Shown: one piece after another, positions 1 through 8,396 of the stretch
Position numbering within the stretch: the stretch's first letter is position 1
Layout of the letters: the number at the start of each line of letters is the position of its first letter
Assembly: GCA_022767285.1 (NCBI GenBank)
Contig: JALENY010000028.1
Location: forward strand, 1-47,410
Length of the DNA stretch: 47,410 nt
Reading direction: 5' to 3'
DNA from: Lachnospiraceae bacterium
GTDB lineage: Bacteria > Bacillota > Clostridia > Lachnospirales > Lachnospiraceae
The notes under the pieces: model-generated
The model's database searches: none
The model's input: the letters and a program-made list of their open reading frames with translations, nothing else
What the model was told of the DNA's origin: nothing
Made by a program: the position numbers and the translations under genes

Positions 1-215
1 CTAAAGACGCATATGAAGAAAGTCTGATAGCGAAGGTCAGACCAAATGAAATCAAGTCTGATTTTCCGGGAATTCCACAGGGAATTCACACTTATAATCA
101 GAGCGAAAAGTATGAGATTATTGATTTGAAATCGTATGAAAATGATTGGTTGTTTTATATTATGCGTCCAATTTGGTTTATTTGGCGCAGAGTAAAGAGA
201 GGGTTTCACAGATGA
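1..215 (+). CDS. 3' end of an unidentified gene (partial, truncated by the window edge)
   Basis: An open frame enters from the left edge (first full codon at 3) and runs to a TGA at 213-215, giving about 70 residues. The stop overlaps the next gene's ATG at 212 as ATGA, which is typical of translational coupling. The tail is basic and aromatic (IWRRVKRGFHR at the end), as in many membrane-associated glycan enzymes, but I do not recognise the family. Its place in the glycan operon suggests a role in surface polysaccharide synthesis; this is inference only. Confidence 0.6.
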   Translation, partial: KDAYEESLIAKVRPNEIKSDFPGIPQGIHTYNQSEKYEIIDLKSYENDWLFYIMRPIWFIWRRVKRGFHR

Positions 216-1165
216 TGGAAGAATATAAGTTGTTTCCTTTCACGGATTGGAGTCGGGTATCAGAAATACAAGATTTATTCCGTCAGGGGCTTGGTGAGAC
301 GACACAAGAGTATTGGATTTGGAAGTATAATACTGAGAATGGGTTGTCAGAAAAGATATTGTTAGTGGCTGAGAATTATTCTGGAAAAATTGTTGGAATG
401 GCAGGTCTGCAATTTACAGAATATCAAGTTAACGATAATAGATTGATGATCACTCAATTTCAGGATTTAATTATTGCTCCAGATTGCCGGGGCACCGGAC
501 TTATGAGAAAGATTTACAGTAAGGCTATGGAGATTAGCAAGGAACATGGTTCCGTAGCTTTTATGGAGCATCCCAATGAAAATTCACTCCCGCCACTGTT
601 AAAATACGGGGCGACAGATATGGGGGGAATAGGATCCATTACATCAAAGAAACACTTTTTTTCCATGCCTCGAAAAACAATTTATCAAAAAGAAATAGAT
701 GGATGGAACTTGAATATACTTGACAGAATGCCTGAAGATGTTTTTTTTGAAACACACAAAAGTTGCTACAAATTGGTGAAAAATAAAGATTTTCTGCGTT
801 GGCGTTTTGACAATAATCCGAATGAAAAATTTCAATGGGTGACTATCCGTAAAGATGGCATTCTATTTGGATATTTTGTTTTTCAAACTTTTCGTGGGAG
901 ATTTCACACAGCAGTCAATATATATGATTATGAAATAAAAGAAGATATACCAATGAATATCTTAAAGCTGGTTATCCGTATGTTGAAATCACATGGCTCG
1001 TGGATTAGTCTGTGGGGCAGATTTTCAGAGGAAGATTATATGATGTGGAAGAATGTAGGCCTTTCGAATCAGGATAACAGAAAGTCTAATTTTATGATAC
1101 ACTTATTTCATAACCTGAAATTGCCAACTGATTGGCACTTGACCAGAGCAGATTTAGACTTTTAG
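212..1165 (+). CDS. GNAT-family N-acetyltransferase of a glycan cluster
   Basis: The 317-residue product has a GNAT fold signature in its first half: a strand ending in QDLIIAP followed by the acetyl-CoA pyrophosphate loop CRGTGL and a helix (MRKIYSKAMEIS). The second half looks like a second, degenerate GNAT-like domain. I chose ATG 212 rather than the longer frame starting at 146 because the preceding gene's TGA overlaps it (ATGA) and an AGAGAGGG ribosome binding site lies 8 bases upstream. The family transfers acetyl or longer acyl groups to amines, including amino sugars. With wecB, glycosyltransferases and a flippase downstream, acylation of a sugar in a surface polymer is plausible. The exact substrate cannot be read from the sequence. 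Confidence 0.8.
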   Translation: MMEEYKLFPFTDWSRVSEIQDLFRQGLGETTQEYWIWKYNTENGLSEKILLVAENYSGKIVGMAGLQFTEYQVNDNRLMITQFQDLIIAPDCRGTGLMRKIYSKAMEISKEHGSVAFMEHPNENSLPPLLKYGATDMGGIGSITSKKHFFSMPRKTIYQKEIDGWNLNILDRMPEDVFFETHKSCYKLVKNKDFLRWRFDNNPNEKFQWVTIRKDGILFGYFVFQTFRGRFHTAVNIYDYEIKEDIPMNILKLVIRMLKSHGSWISLWGRFSEEDYMMWKNVGLSNQDNRKSNFMIHLFHNLKLPTDWHLTRADLDF

Positions 1166-1175
1166 AGGTATGAAA

Positions 1176-2120
1176 ATGAATATTGTTTATTCCAGTGATG
1201 AAAATTATGTACAGCATATGGCTGTGTCTATCTTCTCATTACTTGAAAATAATAAAGAGATTAAAGAAATAAATATTTATATTTTATCAAATGATATTTC
1301 AGGCAGATCCAAGGAAGAATTGAGACATATTGTTGAAGAGCAATTTCAGAGAAATATCATTTTTATAGAATTTGCGCCGTTTAAGGAACGTTTAAATCTG
1401 AATATGGAATGGGCCATTTCTCTTAGTTCCTATGCAAGATTGTTTTTACCGGAAATGCTGCCAGATAATTGCGAAAAAGTAATATACATTGATTGTGACA
1501 CTGTTATATGTACATCATTATCGGCACTGTGGAACGTGGATTTGAAAAACTGTTCAGTAGGTGGAGTTCTGGACACAGTTCTTCCGCAGTTCAAATCTGC
1601 GGTGGGATTGAACAAGGAAGATGCATATATAAATGCTGGTATTTTATTAATTGATATAAAAAAGTGGCGCAATGAAAGAACGCAGGACGAATTTGTACAG
1701 TTTATAGAAAAACATGCAGGTAGGGTATCACATCATGATCAGGGAACTATAAATGGAGTTTTGCATGATAAAACTCTTGTTCTTAATCCTCGTTTTAATG
1801 TAATGACCCCGATGTTTACTACTCGATATGAGAATCTTTTTAAACTATACCAGATTACAGGCAAGTATTATTCAAAAGATGAGATCCTGGAGGCAAAACG
1901 GCATCCGATTATTATTCACTTTGTCCCTGAGTTTGTGGGAAGGGTATGGGAATATGAATGCCACCATCCGAAAAAGCAACTTTATCGAGAGTATCTTGAT
2001 CGTACCATATGGAGGAATCATCTGGTTCATACGGAGATGCGCGAGTCAGTAAAAATGAGGATTCTACATTGGATACAGTGTCGCTTACCATTGGCTTTGC
2101 AGAAGATGATAGGCACGTAG
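1176..2120 (+). CDS. Glycosyltransferase family 8
   Basis: The 314-residue protein begins with the GT8 pattern MNIVYSSDENYVQHMAVSI and has a DxD metal/nucleotide-sugar motif in YIDCDTVI, followed by NAGILLIDIKKW and HHDQGTIN, all hallmarks of LgtC/gspA-like GT8 enzymes. These are GT-A fold retaining transferases, usually using UDP-glucose or UDP-galactose. ATG 1176 is preferred over ATG 1170 because the AGAGG ribosome binding site at 1164-1168 is well spaced only for 1176. The gene lies five to ten bases after the acetyltransferase gene, in the same operon. It probably adds a hexose to the surface glycan; acceptor and linkage are unknown. Confidence 0.88.
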   Translation: MNIVYSSDENYVQHMAVSIFSLLENNKEIKEINIYILSNDISGRSKEELRHIVEEQFQRNIIFIEFAPFKERLNLNMEWAISLSSYARLFLPEMLPDNCEKVIYIDCDTVICTSLSALWNVDLKNCSVGGVLDTVLPQFKSAVGLNKEDAYINAGILLIDIKKWRNERTQDEFVQFIEKHAGRVSHHDQGTINGVLHDKTLVLNPRFNVMTPMFTTRYENLFKLYQITGKYYSKDEILEAKRHPIIIHFVPEFVGRVWEYECHHPKKQLYREYLDRTIWRNHLVHTEMRESVKMRILHWIQCRLPLALQKMIGT

Positions 2121-2141
2121 AAATGAATGGAGTTTTGACAA

Positions 2142-2987
2142 ATGACGAATGACTATGGAAATCTGGAATTACATAAAGTTCTGCTTTCTGCAATGAAGGA
2201 TATTGATATGATCTGTAGAAAAAATGGATTAAGATATTACCTTTATGCGGGAACACTTCTTGGTGCAATAAACTATAAAGGTTTTATTCCATGGGATGAT
2301 GATGTAGATATTGTCATGTTCCCGGAAGACTTTTTGAAATTTAAGAAGATTATTGAGGATAATTATAGTAAATGGTACGAAATGCACGGCTTTGATAATG
2401 ATAAAACTTTTTATACAAAAATGAATGCACTTCGAATCAAAGGAACAGTAATTAAATTTGAAAAAGAGTCTCATGAAATATTTATTGATATTCAAGTGCT
2501 GCATAATATTCCAGACAAAAAGTTGGCTCGATGGAGGCAGCGAAAAGAAATTGAATTTATAAATTTGATTTTATGCACAAAAACAGGTCAAATTACTCCA
2601 ACATCAAGAATATCAAAATTGATTCTTGGAAATATGGCAAAGATTTCACGAAAAAAATTGGGACTGTGGTTAGATAAAATTATGACTCGCTATGATAAAA
2701 TCGAAACTGAGTATGTAGGAATTATGTGTAATACAATGACTTGCAATCCCTATACTGGGCGTAATGGGTATGATAATGATATGACGAAAAAGGTAAGTCA
2801 TGCAAATGCTCAATATATTCCTTTTGAAGATACATATCTTATGTCAATTACGGCACCAGAAGAAGATTTGGAAAGGCGTTATGGTTCAAATTGGGACGTG
2901 CCATACCCAGAAGAAAAACGTGTTAAGAAACATGGTGTAAGATCATATAGCATTTGTGAAGAAGTTAGGGAAAGAGTTGGATTATGA
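2142..2987 (+). CDS. LicD-family phosphotransferase
   Basis: The 281-residue product carries the LicD signature: LYAGTLLGAINYKGFIPWDD then DDVDIVM, with the acidic metal-binding cluster, and a later conserved FEDTYL plus a YGxNWxxPYPEE ending. LicD proteins have a nucleotidyltransferase fold and transfer phosphocholine or related phospho-alcohols from a CDP-activated donor to teichoic acids or polysaccharides. A GGAG ribosome binding site precedes the ATG by about 8 bases. No choline uptake or activation genes (licABC) are visible here, so the donor may be made elsewhere or may not be phosphocholine. The last four bases overlap the next gene (ATGA at 2984-2987). Confidence 0.9.
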   Translation: MTNDYGNLELHKVLLSAMKDIDMICRKNGLRYYLYAGTLLGAINYKGFIPWDDDVDIVMFPEDFLKFKKIIEDNYSKWYEMHGFDNDKTFYTKMNALRIKGTVIKFEKESHEIFIDIQVLHNIPDKKLARWRQRKEIEFINLILCTKTGQITPTSRISKLILGNMAKISRKKLGLWLDKIMTRYDKIETEYVGIMCNTMTCNPYTGRNGYDNDMTKKVSHANAQYIPFEDTYLMSITAPEEDLERRYGSNWDVPYPEEKRVKKHGVRSYSICEEVRERVGL

Positions 2988-4147
2988 AATTTTTGATACA
3001 AATTCCACAATTAATATATGCTGGTGCAGAAAAGGTGATGGTTCATTTCGCAAATGATCTTGTTTCTCGTGGCCATGAAGTTGAAATACTGGAAATCTAT
3101 GATCGTGGATTCTTGAAATCGCAGTTTGATTCTAGAGTGACTTTTCATTGTATTTGTAGTAGAGAGTATAGCAAGCGCTATTATGCTTCTTTTGAGGAAA
3201 TCAAGAAAGAAAAAAATCTACTTCACAAATTAGAAAAGTGTGGGAAATTAGCATTTAGTAAAATCGTCGGTTACCGTAAATTTGCGGAGAAACTGGCAAC
3301 AGAATATTATAAAGAGAAACAGTATGATGTTGCAATCAACTATCTGGAAACTGAATCACCAAAATTTCTATTGAACGCAATTTATGCTAGGAAGTATATT
3401 CAGTGGTATCATATTGATGTGGCAAATCTGGACAAACCGGAAATAACGGATGAGATGATTCCATACTTTGAAAAAATGGATTCTATAATATGTGTGGCAG
3501 AATCTGCAAGAAATAGTTTTGTAGAGCGCTATCCGCAACTTGAAGACAAAACTCATGTGATCTATAATTTCTTTGACGTTGATGATATTGTGAAAAAAGC
3601 GGAAGAACCATTTACATATCGTGCGGCGAAACTGGGAATTCCTGTGATGCTTTCGGTTGGCCGTATGACATCACAGAAGCAGTATATTAGGTTTTTAAAT
3701 GTATTATCCCGATTGAAAAAAGATAGAATTGTCTTTCAGTGGTATGTCCTGGGTGAAGGTCAGGAGAAAGCGACAATAGAGAAGAGGATAAAAGATCTTC
3801 ATTTGGAAAATTGTGTTTTTTTGGAAGGAATTGCGGATAATCCATACAAATATATGAAGCATTGCGATTTGTTCGTATTGCCCTCCGGATGGGAAGGATT
3901 TCCAACTGTTACGGTCGAGGCGAAGATACTGGGATGTCCGGTATTAGCGACAGATGTATCCGGTATCAGGGAACAACTGGTGAATGGTGAAACTGGGTGG
4001 ATTGTAGATAACAATGAAAATGCAATTTATGAAGGAGTAAAGTATTTGTTAGAACATCCAGAAATTAGATGTAAACTGCGTTCAAATAATATGAAACAGA
4101 TTTTGGATAGTGAGGAGAAGTATCAGCGCTTTATGAAGTTATGCTGA
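2984..4147 (+). CDS. Glycosyltransferase family 4
   Basis: A 387-residue GT-B protein. The N-terminal domain opens with QIPQLIYAGAEKVMVHFAND, as in GT4 mannosyl/N-acetylglucosaminyl transferases. The C-terminal domain has the sugar-nucleotide binding segment VLPSGWEGFPTVTVEA with the family's EX7E glutamates, then VLATDVSGIREQLVNGETG. It is translationally coupled to licD-like upstream by an ATGA overlap. It would act on the cytoplasmic face of the membrane, extending the lipid-linked repeat unit. Donor and acceptor are not deducible. Confidence 0.9.
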   Translation: MKFLIQIPQLIYAGAEKVMVHFANDLVSRGHEVEILEIYDRGFLKSQFDSRVTFHCICSREYSKRYYASFEEIKKEKNLLHKLEKCGKLAFSKIVGYRKFAEKLATEYYKEKQYDVAINYLETESPKFLLNAIYARKYIQWYHIDVANLDKPEITDEMIPYFEKMDSIICVAESARNSFVERYPQLEDKTHVIYNFFDVDDIVKKAEEPFTYRAAKLGIPVMLSVGRMTSQKQYIRFLNVLSRLKKDRIVFQWYVLGEGQEKATIEKRIKDLHLENCVFLEGIADNPYKYMKHCDLFVLPSGWEGFPTVTVEAKILGCPVLATDVSGIREQLVNGETGWIVDNNENAIYEGVKYLLEHPEIRCKLRSNNMKQILDSEEKYQRFMKLC

Positions 4148-4150
4148 AAA

Positions 4151-5074
4151 ATGATAATGATGAAAGAAATAAAAATCGTGACGGCATTTTTCGATATCGG
4201 AAGAGGTGAGTATGAGACCCATAAGCGTTCGACAGATAAGTATTTTGAATATTTTAAATTTTGGGCGCGCATTAAGAATGAATTAATTTGCTATTGCGAT
4301 CCGGAAAATGTTGAACGTATCAAAGCAATTAGAGAGGACTTTGGATTAACAGAACAAACAACGGTCATTCCTGTCAATATGAAGGAGATTGAGCCTGATA
4401 TTTTGGCGCGAATGCTAAGAATTGAGTCGGATGAAGGTTTTCAAAATTTCAGGTATTTAGAAAAAGATCCTTCTAATACTGCCTTATATAATTATGTAAT
4501 GCTGTTAAAAGCATGGTGTATGGCAGATGCAGCTCGCACACACAAAGAATGCAATATAGCATGGATTGACTTTGGATTCAACCACGGCGGAGAACGCTAC
4601 ATTAGAAGCGAAGAGTTTGATTTTTTATGGGAATATCCTTATCCGGAAAGAATCAATGCATTTTGTTTGAGCGATCCAGTCGAAAATACAACAAGTTTAA
4701 TTGACAGACTTCAATTTCAAACGGATTGTTTTACCGGTAATTATGTGGTTCCATCTAGTTTATGTGAATTATTCTGGAAGTATATGAGGGCAGCAATGTG
4801 CTCGTTATTGGATATTGGATGTATGGATGATGACCAATATCTTATTACGATGGTATGGCATAATCACCCAGAATTGTTTCATATCCAAATAACTACATGG
4901 TTTGACATTTTCTTAATCAATAGTAATCAAGTTTTTACCTTGAAGGAACAAAGTATTCCGAGTTTGCCGGTGCGAGTGAAAAATAAAATAGAAAGGACTA
5001 TACGAAAGTTACATTTGAAAAAGAGTATGTTTATTAAAAAAATGATAGAGAGAGAACGGCAACTTTATGGTTAA
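4151..5074 (+). CDS. HtrL/YibB (WlaTC-like) family protein, putative glycosyltransferase
   Basis: The 307-residue protein begins (M)KEIKIVTAFFDIGRGEY and continues with RSTDKYFEYFKFWARIKNEL, which matches my memory of the HtrL/YibB family (also called WlaTC). That family is found in lipopolysaccharide and capsule clusters and is thought to be GT-like. A conserved IAWIDFGFNHGG segment could supply the acidic residues of a GT-A site. The start is uncertain: ATG 4151, 4157 and 4160 are all in frame and none has a good ribosome binding site. The gene follows the GT4 gene by three bases. Function is inferred from context and is not established. Confidence 0.72.
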   Translation: MIMMKEIKIVTAFFDIGRGEYETHKRSTDKYFEYFKFWARIKNELICYCDPENVERIKAIREDFGLTEQTTVIPVNMKEIEPDILARMLRIESDEGFQNFRYLEKDPSNTALYNYVMLLKAWCMADAARTHKECNIAWIDFGFNHGGERYIRSEEFDFLWEYPYPERINAFCLSDPVENTTSLIDRLQFQTDCFTGNYVVPSSLCELFWKYMRAAMCSLLDIGCMDDDQYLITMVWHNHPELFHIQITTWFDIFLINSNQVFTLKEQSIPSLPVRVKNKIERTIRKLHLKKSMFIKKMIERERQLYG

Positions 5075-5081
5075 AAGCATT

Positions 5082-5109
5082 AATTAACAAAGAAAATGAA
5101 TTGTTAATT
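5082..5109 (+). repeat. AT-rich intergenic inverted repeat
   Basis: AATTAACAA (5082-5090) is the exact reverse complement of TTGTTAATT (5101-5109), with a 10-base loop, in the gap between the WlaTC-like and flippase genes. It has no T tract. It could form a weak mRNA hairpin or be chance in AT-rich DNA. Confidence 0.3.
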
Positions 5110-5129
5110 TATTTGAGTTTAGCGGAAAT

Positions 5130-6650
5130 ATGAAGAATTCAACAAAAAGTATATATAATATTTTTTTTGGTATATTAAGCCAGGTAATTACAATTGCTGT
5201 GGGAATTATTTTTCCGAGATTGATCTTGATTACCTTTGGTTCAGAGACTAATGGACTTACCAATTCTGTTAATCAGATTTTTACATATTTTGCACTTCTG
5301 GAGGCTGGTGTTGGTACAACCGCGCTTCAGGCATTATATGGACCGGTTGGACGTTCAGACTACAAAACTATAAACGAAATTTTGGCAGCAACTGATCAGT
5401 ATTATAAAAGAACCGGGATCCTATATTTTATTGCATTTATTGTGTTGTCAGTGATCTATCCGATTTTGGTTGATTCAGAATTGCCTAAATCCGTGATATT
5501 CTGGGTGATCATTTTCACAGGATTAAGCGGTGTGATTAGTTATTTCTTTCAGGGAAAATATAATATTTTACTGTTGGCAGAGGGAAAAAACTATATTAAT
5601 AATAATATGAGTACAATTGTATATATTTTTACAAGTGTATTTAAGTTATTGTTGTTATTAGGAGGATTTGGAATTGTTGCAATTCAGGCGATGTATTGTC
5701 TGTTTAATTTATTTAAAATGGTTTACATTGAATGGTATATTCATAAGAATTATAAGTGGATAAATCTCAAAGTGTGCCCAAACACACAGGCTATTTCACA
5801 AAGTAACTATGTGTTGGTGCATCAAATATCTTCCCTGATTTTTAATAATACAGACACTATAGTTTTAACATTCATAGTTGGTTTGAAATCGGTAAGTGTA
5901 TATTCTATGTATACGTTGCTTTTTGGGATGGTAGGTACAGCGATTGGAACCATCACAGGAGGGGTACAGTTTATCCTCGGACAAACCTTTAATAATGATC
6001 GCAAACGATACTTAAAATTGCATAGCGTATATGAGATATTTAGCATGGTGGTATGTTTTTCTCTTTATTGCGTAGCATGTATTTTTATCTTGCCTTTTAT
6101 GGCATTATATACCAGTGGAGTTGAGGACGTTGCATATATAGATTCATTGCTGCCATATTTATTTGTTGCATTTTATCTGTTGAGTAATGGTAGAGAATCA
6201 TCAAATATTACAATAAAATTCGCTGGTCATTTTAAGCAAACAATAAATAGAACAATCATAGAATCTGTAATTAATTTAACAGTTTCAATAGTATGTGTAT
6301 GGAAGTTTGGAATTTATGGTGTTTTAATTGGAACAATTGTTGCACTCTTGTATCGTGCAAATGACATGATCATATATGCAAATTGTAAAATTTTACATCG
6401 ATCACCGAGGAAAACCTACGAAAGATGGATTCGGAATGTTGTAGTATTCATTGTTATAACAATTATCGCAAAAAAAACACCAATGGCATTGGATTCCTAT
6501 ATTCAAATCATTGAATGGGCGGCTGTTGTATGCGTGATTACAGTACTAATTTTCGTTATAATTAACCTATTATTTGAACCTGATGTGCGAAGCATCGTTA
6601 AGGAAGAATTCATTCCCCAAATAAAGAGTGCATGTTCGAGAAAAAGGTAA
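5130..6650 (+). CDS. Polysaccharide flippase (Wzx/MATE-type)
   Basis: The 506-residue product is almost entirely hydrophobic, with about 12-14 predicted membrane helices. It begins with the typical flippase pattern NIFFGILSQVITIAVGIIFPRLIL followed by FGSETNGLTNSVNQIF. It belongs to the MOP exporter superfamily, which moves undecaprenyl-linked oligosaccharides from the inner to the outer face of the membrane. A flippase beside GT8, GT4 and LicD genes indicates Wzx-dependent export. The matching polymerase (Wzy) is not in this window and may lie upstream. A weak GCGGAA ribosome binding site precedes the ATG. Confidence 0.9.
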   Translation: MKNSTKSIYNIFFGILSQVITIAVGIIFPRLILITFGSETNGLTNSVNQIFTYFALLEAGVGTTALQALYGPVGRSDYKTINEILAATDQYYKRTGILYFIAFIVLSVIYPILVDSELPKSVIFWVIIFTGLSGVISYFFQGKYNILLLAEGKNYINNNMSTIVYIFTSVFKLLLLLGGFGIVAIQAMYCLFNLFKMVYIEWYIHKNYKWINLKVCPNTQAISQSNYVLVHQISSLIFNNTDTIVLTFIVGLKSVSVYSMYTLLFGMVGTAIGTITGGVQFILGQTFNNDRKRYLKLHSVYEIFSMVVCFSLYCVACIFILPFMALYTSGVEDVAYIDSLLPYLFVAFYLLSNGRESSNITIKFAGHFKQTINRTIIESVINLTVSIVCVWKFGIYGVLIGTIVALLYRANDMIIYANCKILHRSPRKTYERWIRNVVVFIVITIIAKKTPMALDSYIQIIEWAAVVCVITVLIFVIINLLFEPDVRSIVKEEFIPQIKSACSRKR

Positions 6651-6670
6651 TTTAAGGAGATAAAACTTTT

Positions 6671-7765
6671 ATGAAAAAAGTAATGTTGGTTTTTGGCACA
6701 AGACCAGAAGCGATTAAAATGTGCCCGTTAGTAAATGAATTGAAAAAGAGAGAGGGAATGGAAACGGTTGTTTGTGTCACTGGGCAGCATCGTCAGATGT
6801 TGAATCAAGTGTTGGAAGCATTTCATGTGGTGCCAGATTATGACTTGTCTATAATGAAGGAAAAACAGACGCTGTTTGACATTACAACAAATATTTTAAA
6901 CAGAATAAAAGACGTATTAGAAGATGTAAAACCAGATGTGGTTTTAGTTCATGGTGATACTTCTACTACATTTGTCACAGCATTAGCTTGTTTTTATTTG
7001 CAAGTACCAGTTGGACATGTAGAAGCTGGTCTGCGTACATATAATATTTTTTCTCCATATCCAGAAGAATTCAATCGTCAGGCTGTCAGTATTATTAGTC
7101 AATATAATTTTGCTCCAACAGAGCTGTCTAAACAAAATTTGTTGAAAGAGGGAAAGAAGGCTGAAACCATTTATGTGACAGGAAATACTGCGATTGATGC
7201 GTTAAAAACTACTGTGAGACAGGATTATGACCATTCTGAATTGGAGTGGGCAAAGGACAGTAAACTGATTTTGATTACTGCTCATCGTAGAGAGAATCTT
7301 GGAGAACCGATGAAAAATATGTTTCGTGCGATTCATCGTGTGATGGAGGAACATCCCGATGTGAAAGCAATCTACCCAATTCATATGAATCCGGTAATAC
7401 GGGATTTGGCTAATGAAATTCTTGGCGATGATGACAGAATTCATATTATTCCGCCTTTGGATGTGATTGATTTTCATAATTTCCAGAATAGAAGCTATTT
7501 AATATTGACGGATTCTGGTGGTATTCAGGAAGAAGCTCCTAGTTTGGGTAAGCCGGTTCTTGTAATGCGTGATACAACAGAACGCCCAGAGGGAATTGAG
7601 GCTGGGACACTGAAACTGGTTGGTACAGAGGAAGAAAATATTTATCGTAATTTCAAATTATTATTACAGGATGCTGCGGAATATAGAAAGATGAGTAATG
7701 CAAGCAATCCATATGGTGATGGATGTGCTTGCCAACGAATTGCAGATGTATTAGAACAAGTGTGA
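6671..7765 (+). CDS. wecB: UDP-N-acetylglucosamine 2-epimerase (non-hydrolysing)
   Basis: A full-length 364-residue enzyme starting MKKVMLVFGTRPEAIKMCPL, the invariant opening of WecB/MnaA. Further motifs are VHGDTSTTF, GHVEAGLRT, a PYPEEFNR segment, TAHRRENLGEP, and TDSGGIQEEAPSLGKPVL then RDTTERPEG near the C-terminus. It interconverts UDP-GlcNAc and UDP-ManNAc in the cytoplasm, the first step toward ManNAc-containing teichoic acid linkage units and capsules. An AAGGAG ribosome binding site lies upstream. It shares the AT-rich composition of the cluster, so it may be a locus-dedicated copy (mnaA is an equally valid name). Confidence 0.95.
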   Translation: MKKVMLVFGTRPEAIKMCPLVNELKKREGMETVVCVTGQHRQMLNQVLEAFHVVPDYDLSIMKEKQTLFDITTNILNRIKDVLEDVKPDVVLVHGDTSTTFVTALACFYLQVPVGHVEAGLRTYNIFSPYPEEFNRQAVSIISQYNFAPTELSKQNLLKEGKKAETIYVTGNTAIDALKTTVRQDYDHSELEWAKDSKLILITAHRRENLGEPMKNMFRAIHRVMEEHPDVKAIYPIHMNPVIRDLANEILGDDDRIHIIPPLDVIDFHNFQNRSYLILTDSGGIQEEAPSLGKPVLVMRDTTERPEGIEAGTLKLVGTEEENIYRNFKLLLQDAAEYRKMSNASNPYGDGCACQRIADVLEQV

Positions 7766-7784
7766 GATGATGCAGTAAAATATA

Positions 7785-8321
7785 GTGAGTAAAATGATTT
7801 ATATGATAACAAATTTTTATGCGACTCCCTTATATCGAGTCGTTTTGCTAATGATACTGGGAATTATAATATGGACAGTGCTCAGCATTCTATGCATTCA
7901 GAAAAACCCGCAGTGGAAAAAAAGATGGCAATTGGTTAACATATGTTTTTGCCTTGTATCTTTATTTATTATAGCAAAAATGACATTACTGGGACGCGTA
8001 TCTGATAAAAGCGAATTAGTGTTAATGCCATTTTATACTTTTACAACGGTATCTTATAATAATGAGGCATATAGAACAATGCTAATGAACGTATTTCTGT
8101 TCTTCCCATTGGGGTTAACACTGCCCTGGTCGTTACCTAAGCTGAAAACGATAAGACAGAAAATGATAATAACCGTTTTATTTGGAATCGGACTTAGCAT
8201 CGGAATAGAGTGTATCCAGTTTTATTTCGGCCTGGGACGCGCAGAAACAGACGATGTTATTTGCAATGCATTAGGATGCATGATAGGCTTTTTACCGTAT
8301 TTCATAGCTTATTGTGGATGA
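7785..8321 (+). CDS. VanZ-like family membrane protein
   Basis: A 178-residue protein with four or five hydrophobic segments and the VanZ-family pattern: LMPFYTF early, NVFLFFPLGLTLPW in the middle, then SIGIECIQFYFGLGRAETDDV and a CNALGCMIGF helix. VanZ gives low-level teicoplanin resistance in enterococci by an unknown mechanism; homologues are common at the ends of Firmicute polysaccharide operons. I list GTG 7785, but ATG 7794 or 7803 is possible because no clear ribosome binding site is seen. It is the last AT-rich gene of the glycan block, and no terminator follows. Confidence 0.82.
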   Translation: MSKMIYMITNFYATPLYRVVLLMILGIIIWTVLSILCIQKNPQWKKRWQLVNICFCLVSLFIIAKMTLLGRVSDKSELVLMPFYTFTTVSYNNEAYRTMLMNVFLFFPLGLTLPWSLPKLKTIRQKMIITVLFGIGLSIGIECIQFYFGLGRAETDDVICNALGCMIGFLPYFIAYCG

Positions 8322-8396
8322 TGGCTCGCCCGACGGATGCTAAAAGAATAGCGTGATGAACAGAAAGACCGGAGAAAGAGTAAGAAGAGGAATATT

